Made by a program: the position numbers and the translations under genes. The notes under the pieces are model-generated. The model made no database searches and was not told where the DNA came from. It saw nothing but the letters and a program-made list of their open reading frames with translations. Shown here one piece after another: positions 8,636 through 15,248 of a stretch of DNA of 16,479 bases. Numbering within the stretch: position 1 is the stretch's first letter; the number at the start of each line of letters is the position of its first letter. Origin of the DNA: Verrucomicrobiales bacterium (GTDB lineage Bacteria > Verrucomicrobiota > Verrucomicrobiia > Verrucomicrobiales > DEV007). Location of the stretch: assembly GCA_007123695.1 (NCBI GenBank), contig SLGN01000202.1:1-16479 (forward strand). The letters run 5' to 3'.

Positions 8636-8653
8636 TATTTGCCAACCTTATTA
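8636..8653 (+). repeat. Right copy of the 18-bp imperfect direct repeat
   Basis: TATTTGCCAACCTTATTA, partner of 8384-8401, with mismatches at positions 5 and 14. Its TTGCCA also forms the -35-like part of the candidate promoter for the transposase, so the repeat may be a regulator site rather than an insertion scar. Confidence 0.4.
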
Positions 8654-8666
8654 AACTTGGTAGCAT
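8639..8666 (+). promoter_or_regulatory. Candidate promoter for the RAYT transposase
   Basis: TTGCCA (8639-8644, 5 of 6 consensus) and TAGCAT (8661-8666, 4 of 6) are separated by 16 bases, 42 bases before the ATG at 8709. The match is the best in this gap, but the DNA is AT-rich, so chance matches are likely. Confidence 0.3.
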
Positions 8667-8708
8667 CTTTCAGTTGGTATCCGAAACGATCTTTCAGCAT
8701 CCGAAAAA

Positions 8709-9803
8709 ATGAACACTCGCCGTATTCTCATCGCGCCCGGTGGAGGGCGGGCCTATTACCACTGCATCTCGCGCGTCGTCGACCGACGCATTGTCTTCCA
8801 TGCTTCAGAAAAGGAGGTGTTTCGATCGATCCTGCGCAAGCTGGAGCGCTTTCTGGGAGTTAGGGTGGTGACCTACTGCTTGATGGGCAACCATTTCCAT
8901 CTGCTTCTGGAGGTGCCGGACAAGGAGACGATGCCGAGACTGGATGCGGAGATGCTGCTGGAATTGCTGCCGCTGCTCTACGACGAGGTCGTGGTGGAAC
9001 AGGTGGCGAAGGAACTGGATGCGGCGCGGATTTCGGGGAATCTGGGCTGGGAGCGGCGGATTCTGGAGCGCTACGAGCGTAGGCGATTCGATCTGTCGGT
9101 GTTTCTGAAGGAGCTGAAGCAGCGGGTCTCGATCTTTTTCAACCGGCGCAACGGTCGAGTGGGGACGTTGTGGGAGGCGCGGTTCAAGAGCGTGCTGCTG
9201 GAGGGCGGTGAGAACACGCTGCGGACGGTGGCGGCCTACATCGATTTGAATCCGGTGCGGGCGGGGCTGGTGGAGCGTCCGGAGGACTACCGGTGGAGTG
9301 GCTACGGGGAGGCTTGCGGCGCGGGCAAGGCCGCAGAGACGGCGCGAGCGGGGCTGCTCTCGATCACGCGGGAGGGGTTGGAGAATCCTGTCGCCTGCGA
9401 GCGAGGCGAGGCGGTGGATCACGGAGAACTGCCGAACTGGGCCGAGGTGCAGCGGCGCTACCGTCTGCTGCTCTACTCGGAGGGCCGCGAGCAGAAGCCG
9501 GACGAGGTGACGGGGGAAGGCGGACGCGCGGGGATTGCGGCGGAGGAGTGCGACCGGGTCGCGGAGGCTGACGGGGCGGTGTCCCTGGCGCAAGCGCTGC
9601 GGCGAAAGGTGCGCTACTTCAGCGACGGGGCGGTGATCGGGTCGGCTGTGTTCGTGGACGGGGTGTTCGAGCGGCTCAAGGCCGAGGGGCGCACGGGTCT
9701 GAAGCGCAAGTCCGGGGCCCGGCGGATGCGGGGGGCGGATTTTGGCGACATGCACTCGCTGAGGGATCTCCGCAGCCCGGAGCAGGCGGGCGCGTGCGGA
9801 TGA
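8709..9803 (+). CDS. RAYT / Y1-type HUH transposase-like protein
   Basis: 364-residue member of the REP-associated tyrosine transposase (Y1/IS200-like) family. The HUH metal-binding motif is HFH at residues 62-64 in YCLMGNHFHLLLEVP. Family landmarks follow: FNRRNGRVGTLWEARFKS (144-161) and AAYIDLNPVRAGLVERPEDY (175-194), then a C-terminal region with VRYFSDGAVIGSAVFV that I recall from longer verrucomicrobial and planctomycete members. RAYTs nick single-stranded DNA at palindromes. By alignment from memory, the nucleophilic tyrosine expected shortly before FNRR falls at V140, so chemistry may be lost or supplied elsewhere. Codons are largely G-ended (CTG, GTG, GAG), unlike the C-ended neighbours, which suggests separate ancestry. 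No Shine-Dalgarno sequence is seen. There are no terminal inverted repeats enclosing the gene, so it is a single-copy RAYT type rather than a classical IS. Confidence 0.88.
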   Translation: MNTRRILIAPGGGRAYYHCISRVVDRRIVFHASEKEVFRSILRKLERFLGVRVVTYCLMGNHFHLLLEVPDKETMPRLDAEMLLELLPLLYDEVVVEQVAKELDAARISGNLGWERRILERYERRRFDLSVFLKELKQRVSIFFNRRNGRVGTLWEARFKSVLLEGGENTLRTVAAYIDLNPVRAGLVERPEDYRWSGYGEACGAGKAAETARAGLLSITREGLENPVACERGEAVDHGELPNWAEVQRRYRLLLYSEGREQKPDEVTGEGGRAGIAAEECDRVAEADGAVSLAQALRRKVRYFSDGAVIGSAVFVDGVFERLKAEGRTGLKRKSGARRMRGADFGDMHSLRDLRSPEQAGACG

Positions 9804-9824
9804 GGGGCGGAGTCCCCTGCCTCA
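9801..9824. terminator. Hairpin across two convergent stop codons
   Basis: AGGGG (9803-9807) pairs with CCCCT (9814-9818). Alternatively TGAGG (9801-9805) pairs with CCTCA (9820-9824). The structure covers the stop of the + transposase (9801-9803) and the stop of the - prenyltransferase-repeat gene (9822-9824). There is no T-run on either side, so classical intrinsic termination is doubtful. It could also be a REP-like palindrome, since it contains GCGGAGTCC. Confidence 0.4.
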
Positions 9825-11012
9825 GAGATGCCGGTGGGCGTGCTGCAGCGCAAGGAGGGCGTAGGCGGTGACGAGGATCTCGTTGTTCTCCATCCAGCGG
9901 TTCGATCCCTCGTTGATCCACGATCCGTCGCGGCGCTGTTCGGACATCAGCTTGAGAGCGAGTTCCTTGCGCCAATCGATTCTGCGGCCTTGGGGATCGA
10001 CCAGTTCGGGATTGCCGGCGATCGCGAGGGCCTTGGCCATGGTGTGGTAGTAGTAGAAGAGCCCTTGCGCATCCATGCCGGGATTCTCGTCGAGGGTGAA
10101 GTTCCGCTGCAGCCATTCCATCGCCGCAAGGATCCTGGGGTCGTCGCGGTCCATTTCCGCGTAGATGAAGGAGAGCAGTCCCGCGTAGGTCATGCTGCCG
10201 TAGCTCCGGAGGGCGGTGCGCCGGCTGCCGTCGGCATCGACGTCGATTTCCTCGGACTTGGTGTTTCCGGGAAAGTAGACAAAGCCGCCCCGGTCCTCCT
10301 CGCGGAGGGTGGCCCAGTCGCCGAGCCGCTTCATCGTCGCTTCGGTGTTCTGCGTCGCGCTGACGAACTCGATCGCCGCGTTCCAGTCGAGATCGACTTC
10401 GGCGGCTTCGTCGAAGCCCGTGTCGGCGAGGACTTTCTGCGAGTAGTAGAGGGCCTCGAGGGCGAGGTGGGTGTTGGAGAGGTCCGAATGGGTGTAGCTG
10501 CCGCCGTAGCCGATGCCGCCGTCGAAAAGCTCATCGACTTCGCCGGGTTTCCCGAAGTCCTGCTGCTGCCCGATGAGGAAGCGCCGCGCCTTGGCCACCG
10601 TGGGCAGCAGGTCGCCCCGTCCGGCCTGCATCAGCGCCATCATCGAAAGCGAGGTGTTGTAGGTCGCGAGGCCTTTTCCGTAGATGCCGCCGTCGGGCTG
10701 GACTTTCGACAGAAGGAAGGCGAGCCCTTTGTCGACGGCTGCGGGGAGTTCTCCCTCGCGGTCGAGCGCCGGGTCGCCGAGGATGGCGGAGACGGCGAGG
10801 GCGGTGAAGGCAGGGTGGACCGGATCGCTCCACGCGCCCGTCTCGTCGTCCTGCTGCGACTTGAGGTAGGCGATCCCGTTCGCGACGGCGCGTTCGATTT
10901 CGAGCTTCAGAGAGACGTCGCTCCCGTCGGGTCCGGGGGCGATACGGTTTTCCTGGCCGAGAAGCGGGATTGCGGTGAGGAGAAAAAGGGCGAGGGCGGC
11001 GGCTGTTTTCAT
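9822..11012 (-). CDS. Secreted prenyltransferase/squalene-oxidase-repeat protein
   Basis: 396-residue protein with a Sec signal peptide (residues 1-19, cleavage probably before QEN). The rest consists of alpha-helical repeats of the prenyltransferase/squalene-cyclase (alpha/alpha toroid) type. Repeat starts include AVANGIAYLKSQQ (about 38), AVDKGLAFLLSKVQPDGGIY (about 92) and KARRFLIGQQQ (about 141), with later units containing GSMTYAGL and EQRRDGSW. I do not see the DXDD acid motif of squalene-hopene cyclase in its usual context, and the protein is too short for that enzyme, so terpene cyclisation is unlikely. Many such secreted proteins occur in Planctomycetota and Verrucomicrobiota without known activity. 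The ATG at 11012 gives an intact signal peptide, with a weak AGAAG upstream. It lies 40 bp after the YdjY-domain gene, probably in the same transcript. Confidence 0.85.
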   Translation of the reverse strand: MKTAAALALFLLTAIPLLGQENRIAPGPDGSDVSLKLEIERAVANGIAYLKSQQDDETGAWSDPVHPAFTALAVSAILGDPALDREGELPAAVDKGLAFLLSKVQPDGGIYGKGLATYNTSLSMMALMQAGRGDLLPTVAKARRFLIGQQQDFGKPGEVDELFDGGIGYGGSYTHSDLSNTHLALEALYYSQKVLADTGFDEAAEVDLDWNAAIEFVSATQNTEATMKRLGDWATLREEDRGGFVYFPGNTKSEEIDVDADGSRRTALRSYGSMTYAGLLSFIYAEMDRDDPRILAAMEWLQRNFTLDENPGMDAQGLFYYYHTMAKALAIAGNPELVDPQGRRIDWRKELALKLMSEQRRDGSWINEGSNRWMENNEILVTAYALLALQHAHRHL

Positions 11013-11052
11013 ATACTTCTTACTTTTGGGAAAGCGGCAGCGGGGGCTGCGT

Positions 11053-11811
11053 TCATTGTTCCTCCCCCGGAATCGAGTCGCCAGGCAGAATCGAGAGGAT
11101 TCCGGGCGTGCCGAGTTCGGGGATGGCGGAGGTGCGGGCGCCCCAGCGGCTGTCGATGTGGGCGCCGTCCCGAGTCATGTTGAACATGGCGAGGGGATCG
11201 AGGTAGATCGCGACGATGGAGCCTTCGGCTTCGGCCATGAAGGTGCCGTCCTCGACAACGGAACCGGTGAAGGTCCATCCGCCCGCTTCCATCGCCTCGG
11301 CGTTCTCGCCATCGACGACGAGTTCGTAGGCGGGGATCGGCTCGCCTTCGTTCGGGGTGAAGAAAAAAGCCACGGTCTCACCTCGATCCGCCGCGTCTCC
11401 TCCTTCCTTTTCGAGGAGGTCTTCCGGCAAGAGCCGGTTGAAGACGTCGCCGAAGCCGGTGCGGTAGCGCAGCAGCTTCAACACGATCTGCAGGTGCAGC
11501 GGATTGATCGCGGTGGCCAGCACCGATTCGTGTACCTTACCCTGTTCGTGGACGAGCAGGTATTCGACGGGCCCTCCTTCGCGCATGTTCACGACCACGG
11601 GCACGCGGACTTCGCGGGTTTTCGAATCGAATTCGATCTTCCCGAGGCGGTAGCGGTTTTCACCGATCTTCGCCACTGCGGCCCCCGGCTCGGGCAGGTC
11701 GGAAGCCAGCGGGGCGGCCCCTTTCGGGACGGACCGGGGCGGCTCGCCTTGGGCGGCGAGGATTGCGGGCAAGGCGGAGCAGAGGAGAATGACGCCCTTG
11801 AGGAAACGCAT
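11053..11811 (-). CDS. Secreted YdjY-domain protein
   Basis: 252-residue protein with a signal peptide at about 1-20 (hydrophobic GVILLCSALPAILA). From about residue 48 it matches the YdjY domain, with characteristic segments such as VPVVVNMREGGPVEYLLVHE (70-89), GKVHESVLAT (91-100) and INPLHLQIVLKLL (102-114). The family takes its name from E. coli YdjY, but its biochemical role is unknown. The HES and PLH segments are the conserved core. The C-terminal part (about 145-240) is also typical, holding an LVVDGE strand and a final proline/glycine-rich tail. The downstream gene starts 40 bp away and also encodes a secreted protein; the upstream gene encodes a cytoplasmic one and is separated by 88 bp with a hairpin. 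Confidence 0.8.
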   Translation of the reverse strand: MRFLKGVILLCSALPAILAAQGEPPRSVPKGAAPLASDLPEPGAAVAKIGENRYRLGKIEFDSKTREVRVPVVVNMREGGPVEYLLVHEQGKVHESVLATAINPLHLQIVLKLLRYRTGFGDVFNRLLPEDLLEKEGGDAADRGETVAFFFTPNEGEPIPAYELVVDGENAEAMEAGGWTFTGSVVEDGTFMAEAEGSIVAIYLDPLAMFNMTRDGAHIDSRWGARTSAIPELGTPGILSILPGDSIPGEEQ

Positions 11812-11856
11812 GCCGGAAGCCTACGCGATTTTCCCGAAGAAGGCATCTGGAAAGGC

Positions 11857-11874
11857 GCGGCGCGGGTTCGCCGC
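11857..11874. terminator. GC hairpin between the 466-residue gene and the YdjY-domain gene
   Basis: GCGGCG (11857-11862) and CGCCGC (11869-11874) form a perfect six-base stem with a six-base loop in the 88-bp gap. Read on -, it is followed by only a short T-run (GCCTTTCC), so it is at best a weak terminator or attenuator. Confidence 0.3.
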
Positions 11875-11899
11875 CGGACGCCCTGCCCGGAGCATGTCA

Positions 11900-13300
11900 T
11901 CACCCCCCGCCCAGTCCGAAGCATCCGTGGCGACGCAGCACCTCGGCGGTGCCGGCCGGCAGCAAGGTCTCCCAGCCGTCTTCGTCGGCGCGGATTTTTT
12001 CCTCGACGATCTGGGTGGCGAGACTCGCGGCGGATTCCTCCCAACCGACCAAGCCGATGAGGAGGCGGTTCTCCTGCAGGTAGTCGTAGAGACCCCTCAG
12101 GCCCGGGGCGACTTGGAAGTTCCGGGCCGTCAGGAGGACTCCGGTGACCGCGTCGCGCCGCGGATAGAGGTAGAGGCGGACACCGCTCTTGAAGAGCCGG
12201 CCGAGGGCTTCGAGGATGCCTCCGTCGAGGTGCTCGTGGTTGGATTCGGTGAAGAGGGCGTTCAGCTCGGTCATGCCGAGGGCGAGACCCACCATTTCGC
12301 GGGTGTAGCGCTGGAAGTAGGAGCTGAGGCGGAAGTAGTCGGCGTAGTTCGTGACGAGCGCGTTCTGGCCCAGCGACGCGAGCACGTCGAGCCGCGCGAG
12401 GAGGTCGGCGTCGTTGTTCGGCCCTCCCTCGGGCAGGGCGCTGAGCGGGATTTCCGCCAGGGTGATGAAGTCCTTGCCTGCGTTGGCGGGCTCCTGCGCG
12501 AATTGGGCGCGGGCGGACTGGAGCATGTCGGCATGCGTCAGGGTGAAGGGGTGGAAGCGCCCCCGCATGGTCAGGACCGGCTTCTTCCGCAGGATCTCGG
12601 AGGGCTGCACCACGCCCGAAGGCGAGAAGAGCACCGCGTTGGTCAGTTCGGCCTGGACGAGGCGGAAGCTCATGAGCCGGTTGTCGACTTCGCGATAGAG
12701 GTCTCCCTCGAACTGGATCATGTCGACCTCGATCCGGTTGGTGGAAAGCCCGTCGGCGAGCGAAGCGACGATCTCGTCGGGATCGGCGATCCGCTGGATG
12801 GCGGCGTGGATCAGGTTGACCCCGACGATGCCGAGCGCCTCCTGCTGCAGCACGGCCTCGCGGTCCCACATACGGACATGGGCGATCACTGTCGAAGTCG
12901 GCTCGCGCGGGCCGGCTTGGAAGCGTATGCCCATCCAGCCATGGGCCTCGTTGCTGCCCGCGAAGTTGCGCACCGCGACGGTGTTGGCAAGGACGAAAAA
13001 CCGAGTCTGCTCGCCCCGGCTGGAGTCGAGGCGCTCGAGGAGAAGGGTCCATTCGTGCTCGAGCATGGTGCGGAGCCGCTGCTCGCAGACGTAGCGCTCC
13101 CCCTGCCCGTAGATGGCGTCGCTGACCTGCATGTCGTAGGCCGACATGGTCTTGGCCACCGTGCCGGAGGCGCCGCCGACGCGGAAGAACCACCGCGCCA
13201 CCTCCTGGCCCGCTCCGATTTCGGCGAAGGCGCCGTAGGTGCCGGAATCGAGGTTGATCGCCAGTGCCTTCTGATGGGTGCTGGTTGCGTCGTTTTCCAT
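11900..13300 (-). CDS. Conserved cytoplasmic protein, nucleotidyltransferase-like motif, function unknown
   Basis: 466-residue protein with no signal peptide or membrane segment. I recognise a widely distributed family (also cyanobacterial) by segments such as YGAFAEIGAGQEVARWFF (22-39), TVAKTMSAYDMQVSDAIYG (47-65), HGWMGIRFQ (120-128), QQEALGIVGVNLIHAA (152-167) and EVDNRLMSFRLVQAEL (204-219). From memory, database names for it conflict, including TonB-dependent receptor and nicotinate/nicotinamide nucleotide adenylyltransferase. No beta-barrel or plug features support the former. Residues 247-256, GRFHPFTLTH, resemble the GRFQPFHLGH motif of NMN adenylyltransferases, but two of the HxGH positions are threonine. 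Start choice is uncertain: the ATG at 13300 lies just before the conserved region, with alternatives at ATG 13333 and TTG 13357. The YdjY-domain gene follows after 88 bp. Confidence 0.8.
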   Translation of the reverse strand: MENDATSTHQKALAINLDSGTYGAFAEIGAGQEVARWFFRVGGASGTVAKTMSAYDMQVSDAIYGQGERYVCEQRLRTMLEHEWTLLLERLDSSRGEQTRFFVLANTVAVRNFAGSNEAHGWMGIRFQAGPREPTSTVIAHVRMWDREAVLQQEALGIVGVNLIHAAIQRIADPDEIVASLADGLSTNRIEVDMIQFEGDLYREVDNRLMSFRLVQAELTNAVLFSPSGVVQPSEILRKKPVLTMRGRFHPFTLTHADMLQSARAQFAQEPANAGKDFITLAEIPLSALPEGGPNNDADLLARLDVLASLGQNALVTNYADYFRLSSYFQRYTREMVGLALGMTELNALFTESNHEHLDGGILEALGRLFKSGVRLYLYPRRDAVTGVLLTARNFQVAPGLRGLYDYLQENRLLIGLVGWEESAASLATQIVEEKIRADEDGWETLLPAGTAEVLRRHGCFGLGGG

Positions 13301-13607
13301 GACCGGATCGCTTGGAAGCAGCTTTGAAGCCATCGGACCGTCCGAGCCTCGGCGCAAGGCGGAATCCCCGCTTGCGGAGTCCTTTTCCCACGGGATCGAC
13401 TCGTTTGCTCGCCCACCGCGATGGATCCGCCGCCGATACCCCCGCCTCCGGCTTCGCTATTCAACCGTGCGTTCCCGGTCGCGGTCTTCGCGGGAAGTGA
13501 GGCCTTTATCTGGATGATCGCTGGGATGGGGAGTGCTCGAAGCAGGAGGACGATGAAGTTGGCCGCAGGCAAGAGCGGGCGCGCCACGGAGCGAACCCGT
13601 TGCTGGT
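13301..13607. other. Intergenic region upstream of the 466-residue gene
   Basis: About 307 bp between the SHD1-domain gene and the 466-residue gene. No ORF here has a recognisable product, and open frames continue from adjacent genes in other frames. A leftward promoter for the 466-residue gene is expected, but none stands out. The only structured element noted is the imperfect palindrome at 13361-13382. Confidence 0.5.
13361..13382. repeat. Imperfect GC-rich palindrome B
   Basis: CCG (13368-13370) and CGG (13375-13377) close a CTTG loop, and GGA (13361-13363) pairs with TCC (13380-13382) around mismatches and a CC bulge. It contains GCGGAGTCC (13374-13382), identical to 9807-9815, and CTTGCGG, which also occurs at 15199-15205. 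It may be a degenerate REP-like element in the 5' region of the 466-residue gene. Confidence 0.3.
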
Positions 13608-15152
13608 TCACGGGACCAAGGTCGCCCAGTGGTAGCAGCGCAGGGCTTCCAGAGAGGTTTCGAGGTGTTCGTTGGCGAGGGGGAAGGTGGACGAGTCCTC
13701 TCCCGAGGTGATGCGAATGTCGAGCGCCCTGCCTCCGGCCAGTTTTGCCATCTCGGCCGCCTGCGTGGGGGCGAGGGCGACGGTGGCGAAAGACCAGGGC
13801 GTGTCGCCGCGCTGTTCGGTCCGGGTCTCTGTCACTCGGATGGGAACAGCAACATAGCCGGGGGCAAGATTGCCGCGGATGGCGAGTTCGCTGATCCCGG
13901 CGCCTTGGAACTGGGAGGAATGCCCTTGGAGGATTAGGATCGGTCGCCCGGAGCCCTTTTCGACGCCGAACAAAAGTCCCTGCCGGGTCTTGCGCTGGTG
14001 CTCGCTCCAACCTTGCGGGTAGTAGAGGGTGCCGAGGGGGCCCTGCGGCGGGTGGTTTCCGGCGGATTCGCTCAAGCGACGCTGGAGCATTTTCCCACGG
14101 ACGCCGGGTTCGATCTCCGAAAAGGGCACGAGGACCGGCGCGCCGTCGCCTTCGCGGACGACGACGCGGTCGCGCATCCACCCGAGACCGTTGACGGTCC
14201 GGGGCGCAGCGCCGGGAGCAGTCCAGACGATCTCGCCGAAGCGCCCGCCGCCGCGGCCTGAGGCCATTCGAGTGAGATCGGCCTTTTCTTCGGGCGTGAG
14301 CTCCGGCGGAGGTTCTGCCATCGCGCCCGCAGCGCCCGCATTGCCAGGGGCGTCGCTTGGCGACGGGGCCGGCGGCGTGCTTGCGACTGCAGCTGCGAAG
14401 TCCTGGGAATCGAGCGGCTCGCGTCGGATGACGCCTTCGACGACCAGTGGCTGAGCCCGCGCATAGAGGGAGAGCAGGTCGGCGAGCGCGGCTCGCTCAT
14501 TCTCGCTCATCGGCAGCGCGACCCTCTCGGCTCCCGCCCGGCTCGCGGAAAGCTCGAGCCCGCCGTCTTCGGCGAGGCCGGCTACAAGAACGGGAACAAA
14601 CTTGGCGGGATCCGGGGGCGGGATCTGGACCACGACGCGGGTCGTCTCTTCGGTGCCCGATTTCCACGATTGCGCGCTGTTGTAGGAATGGATCGCCTCG
14701 GATCCGTCGCCCGTCGCGAGATGGATTCTGTCGTAGGTCCGCAGATCGACGGTCTGCGAGTGGATTTTGAGTTCGAAAAGGAAGCGGGAAGGACCGACGG
14801 AAATGAGACCTACGATCCCGGTGTGGCTCTGCTCCTGAGGAGTGAGGAGGGAGTAGTGGTAGTTCGTGTTGGCGGCTTCCCCTTCCGAGATTCTGGTCTG
14901 CTCGCGGAAACGGTAGCGAACCAGCTCGGCCCGGTCCGGGAGCGAAAGGCGAGCCTCGGGGACTGCGGCGCGCTGGCCGCCGTCCAGCCGGAATTGCACC
15001 GAATCCCCCTCCAGTCCGAGCACTTCGGCCCGGATCGTGCGTCCGTCGTCGCTGGTCCAGTCCCGCATCGGGAGGAGGGCGGGCGCCAACTGCGCTGAGA
15101 GCGGGGCGGCTGCCAACAGGCAAAGAACGATGTTGATGGGAAAACGGGCCAT
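13608..15152 (-). CDS. Secreted SHD1-domain protein
   Basis: 514-residue protein with a Sec signal peptide (1-20, cleavage probably after LSA). Residues about 29-75 match the SHD1 (SLA1 homology domain 1) pattern, with MRDWTSDDGRTIRAEVLGLE and then a lysine-poor strand ending in ARLSLPDRAELVRY. In eukaryotic Sla1 this domain binds peptides; in Planctomycetota and Verrucomicrobiota it is common in secreted proteins of unknown role. The middle (about 85-250) is not assigned. A Pro/Ala-rich linker (about 258-285) precedes a second half containing a strand-rich segment (about 300-360) that could be a divergent SHD1-like unit. The C-terminal part is unrecognised. The ATG at 15152 gives the complete signal peptide. 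It lies 96 bp downstream of the ThuA-like gene, separated by a hairpin. Confidence 0.72.
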   Translation of the reverse strand: MARFPINIVLCLLAAAPLSAQLAPALLPMRDWTSDDGRTIRAEVLGLEGDSVQFRLDGGQRAAVPEARLSLPDRAELVRYRFREQTRISEGEAANTNYHYSLLTPQEQSHTGIVGLISVGPSRFLFELKIHSQTVDLRTYDRIHLATGDGSEAIHSYNSAQSWKSGTEETTRVVVQIPPPDPAKFVPVLVAGLAEDGGLELSASRAGAERVALPMSENERAALADLLSLYARAQPLVVEGVIRREPLDSQDFAAAVASTPPAPSPSDAPGNAGAAGAMAEPPPELTPEEKADLTRMASGRGGGRFGEIVWTAPGAAPRTVNGLGWMRDRVVVREGDGAPVLVPFSEIEPGVRGKMLQRRLSESAGNHPPQGPLGTLYYPQGWSEHQRKTRQGLLFGVEKGSGRPILILQGHSSQFQGAGISELAIRGNLAPGYVAVPIRVTETRTEQRGDTPWSFATVALAPTQAAEMAKLAGGRALDIRITSGEDSSTFPLANEHLETSLEALRCYHWATLVP

Positions 15153-15184
15153 GCTGGGACTCGGCTTTTCGTTTCTTCAGCTCC

Positions 15185-15213
15185 CTTCCCGCCGAAGGCT
15201 TGCGGTCGGGAGG
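15185..15213. repeat. Intergenic GC hairpin C between the ThuA-like and SHD1 genes
   Basis: CCCGCCG (15188-15194) pairs with CGG-T-CGGG (15203-15210, one bulged T) around an eight-base loop. Pairing extends outward through T15187-A15211, a T-G wobble and C15185-G15213. It fills a third of the 96-bp gap. There is no T-run on the - strand, so a REP-like element, mRNA stabiliser or attenuator is as likely as a terminator. Confidence 0.4.
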
Positions 15214-15248
15214 AGTTCGGGCGCTTTTGCTGCAGGGGGCAGGGGGTC

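Larger units (their letters stand above)
8341..8708 (+). other. 368-bp AT-richer non-coding region upstream of the RAYT gene
   Basis: No convincing gene is present. Base composition shifts to clearly AT-richer sequence at about 8384-8510 and 8622-8708, unlike the GC-rich gaps elsewhere. It holds an imperfect 18-bp direct repeat, an 8-bp repeat CCGCGCGT (8517-8524 and 8546-8553), at least three hairpins between 8558 and 8621, and a short near-repeat beginning ATCTTTCAG (8665-8673 and 8689-8697) just before the transposase start. The combination fits the flank of a mobile or REP-associated element. Confidence 0.6.

Noticed and set aside
8431..8712. 93-codon open frame on + in the gap before the transposase
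   Set aside because: No start signal, no recognisable domain, and it crosses the hairpins and repeats. It ends just inside the transposase start, so it is more likely random open sequence.
13620..13690. tRNA-like D-arm sequence (AGTGGTAGCAGCGCAG)
   Set aside because: No acceptor stem, anticodon arm or matching T-stem can be built around it, and it lies in the C-terminal coding part of the SHD1-domain gene.
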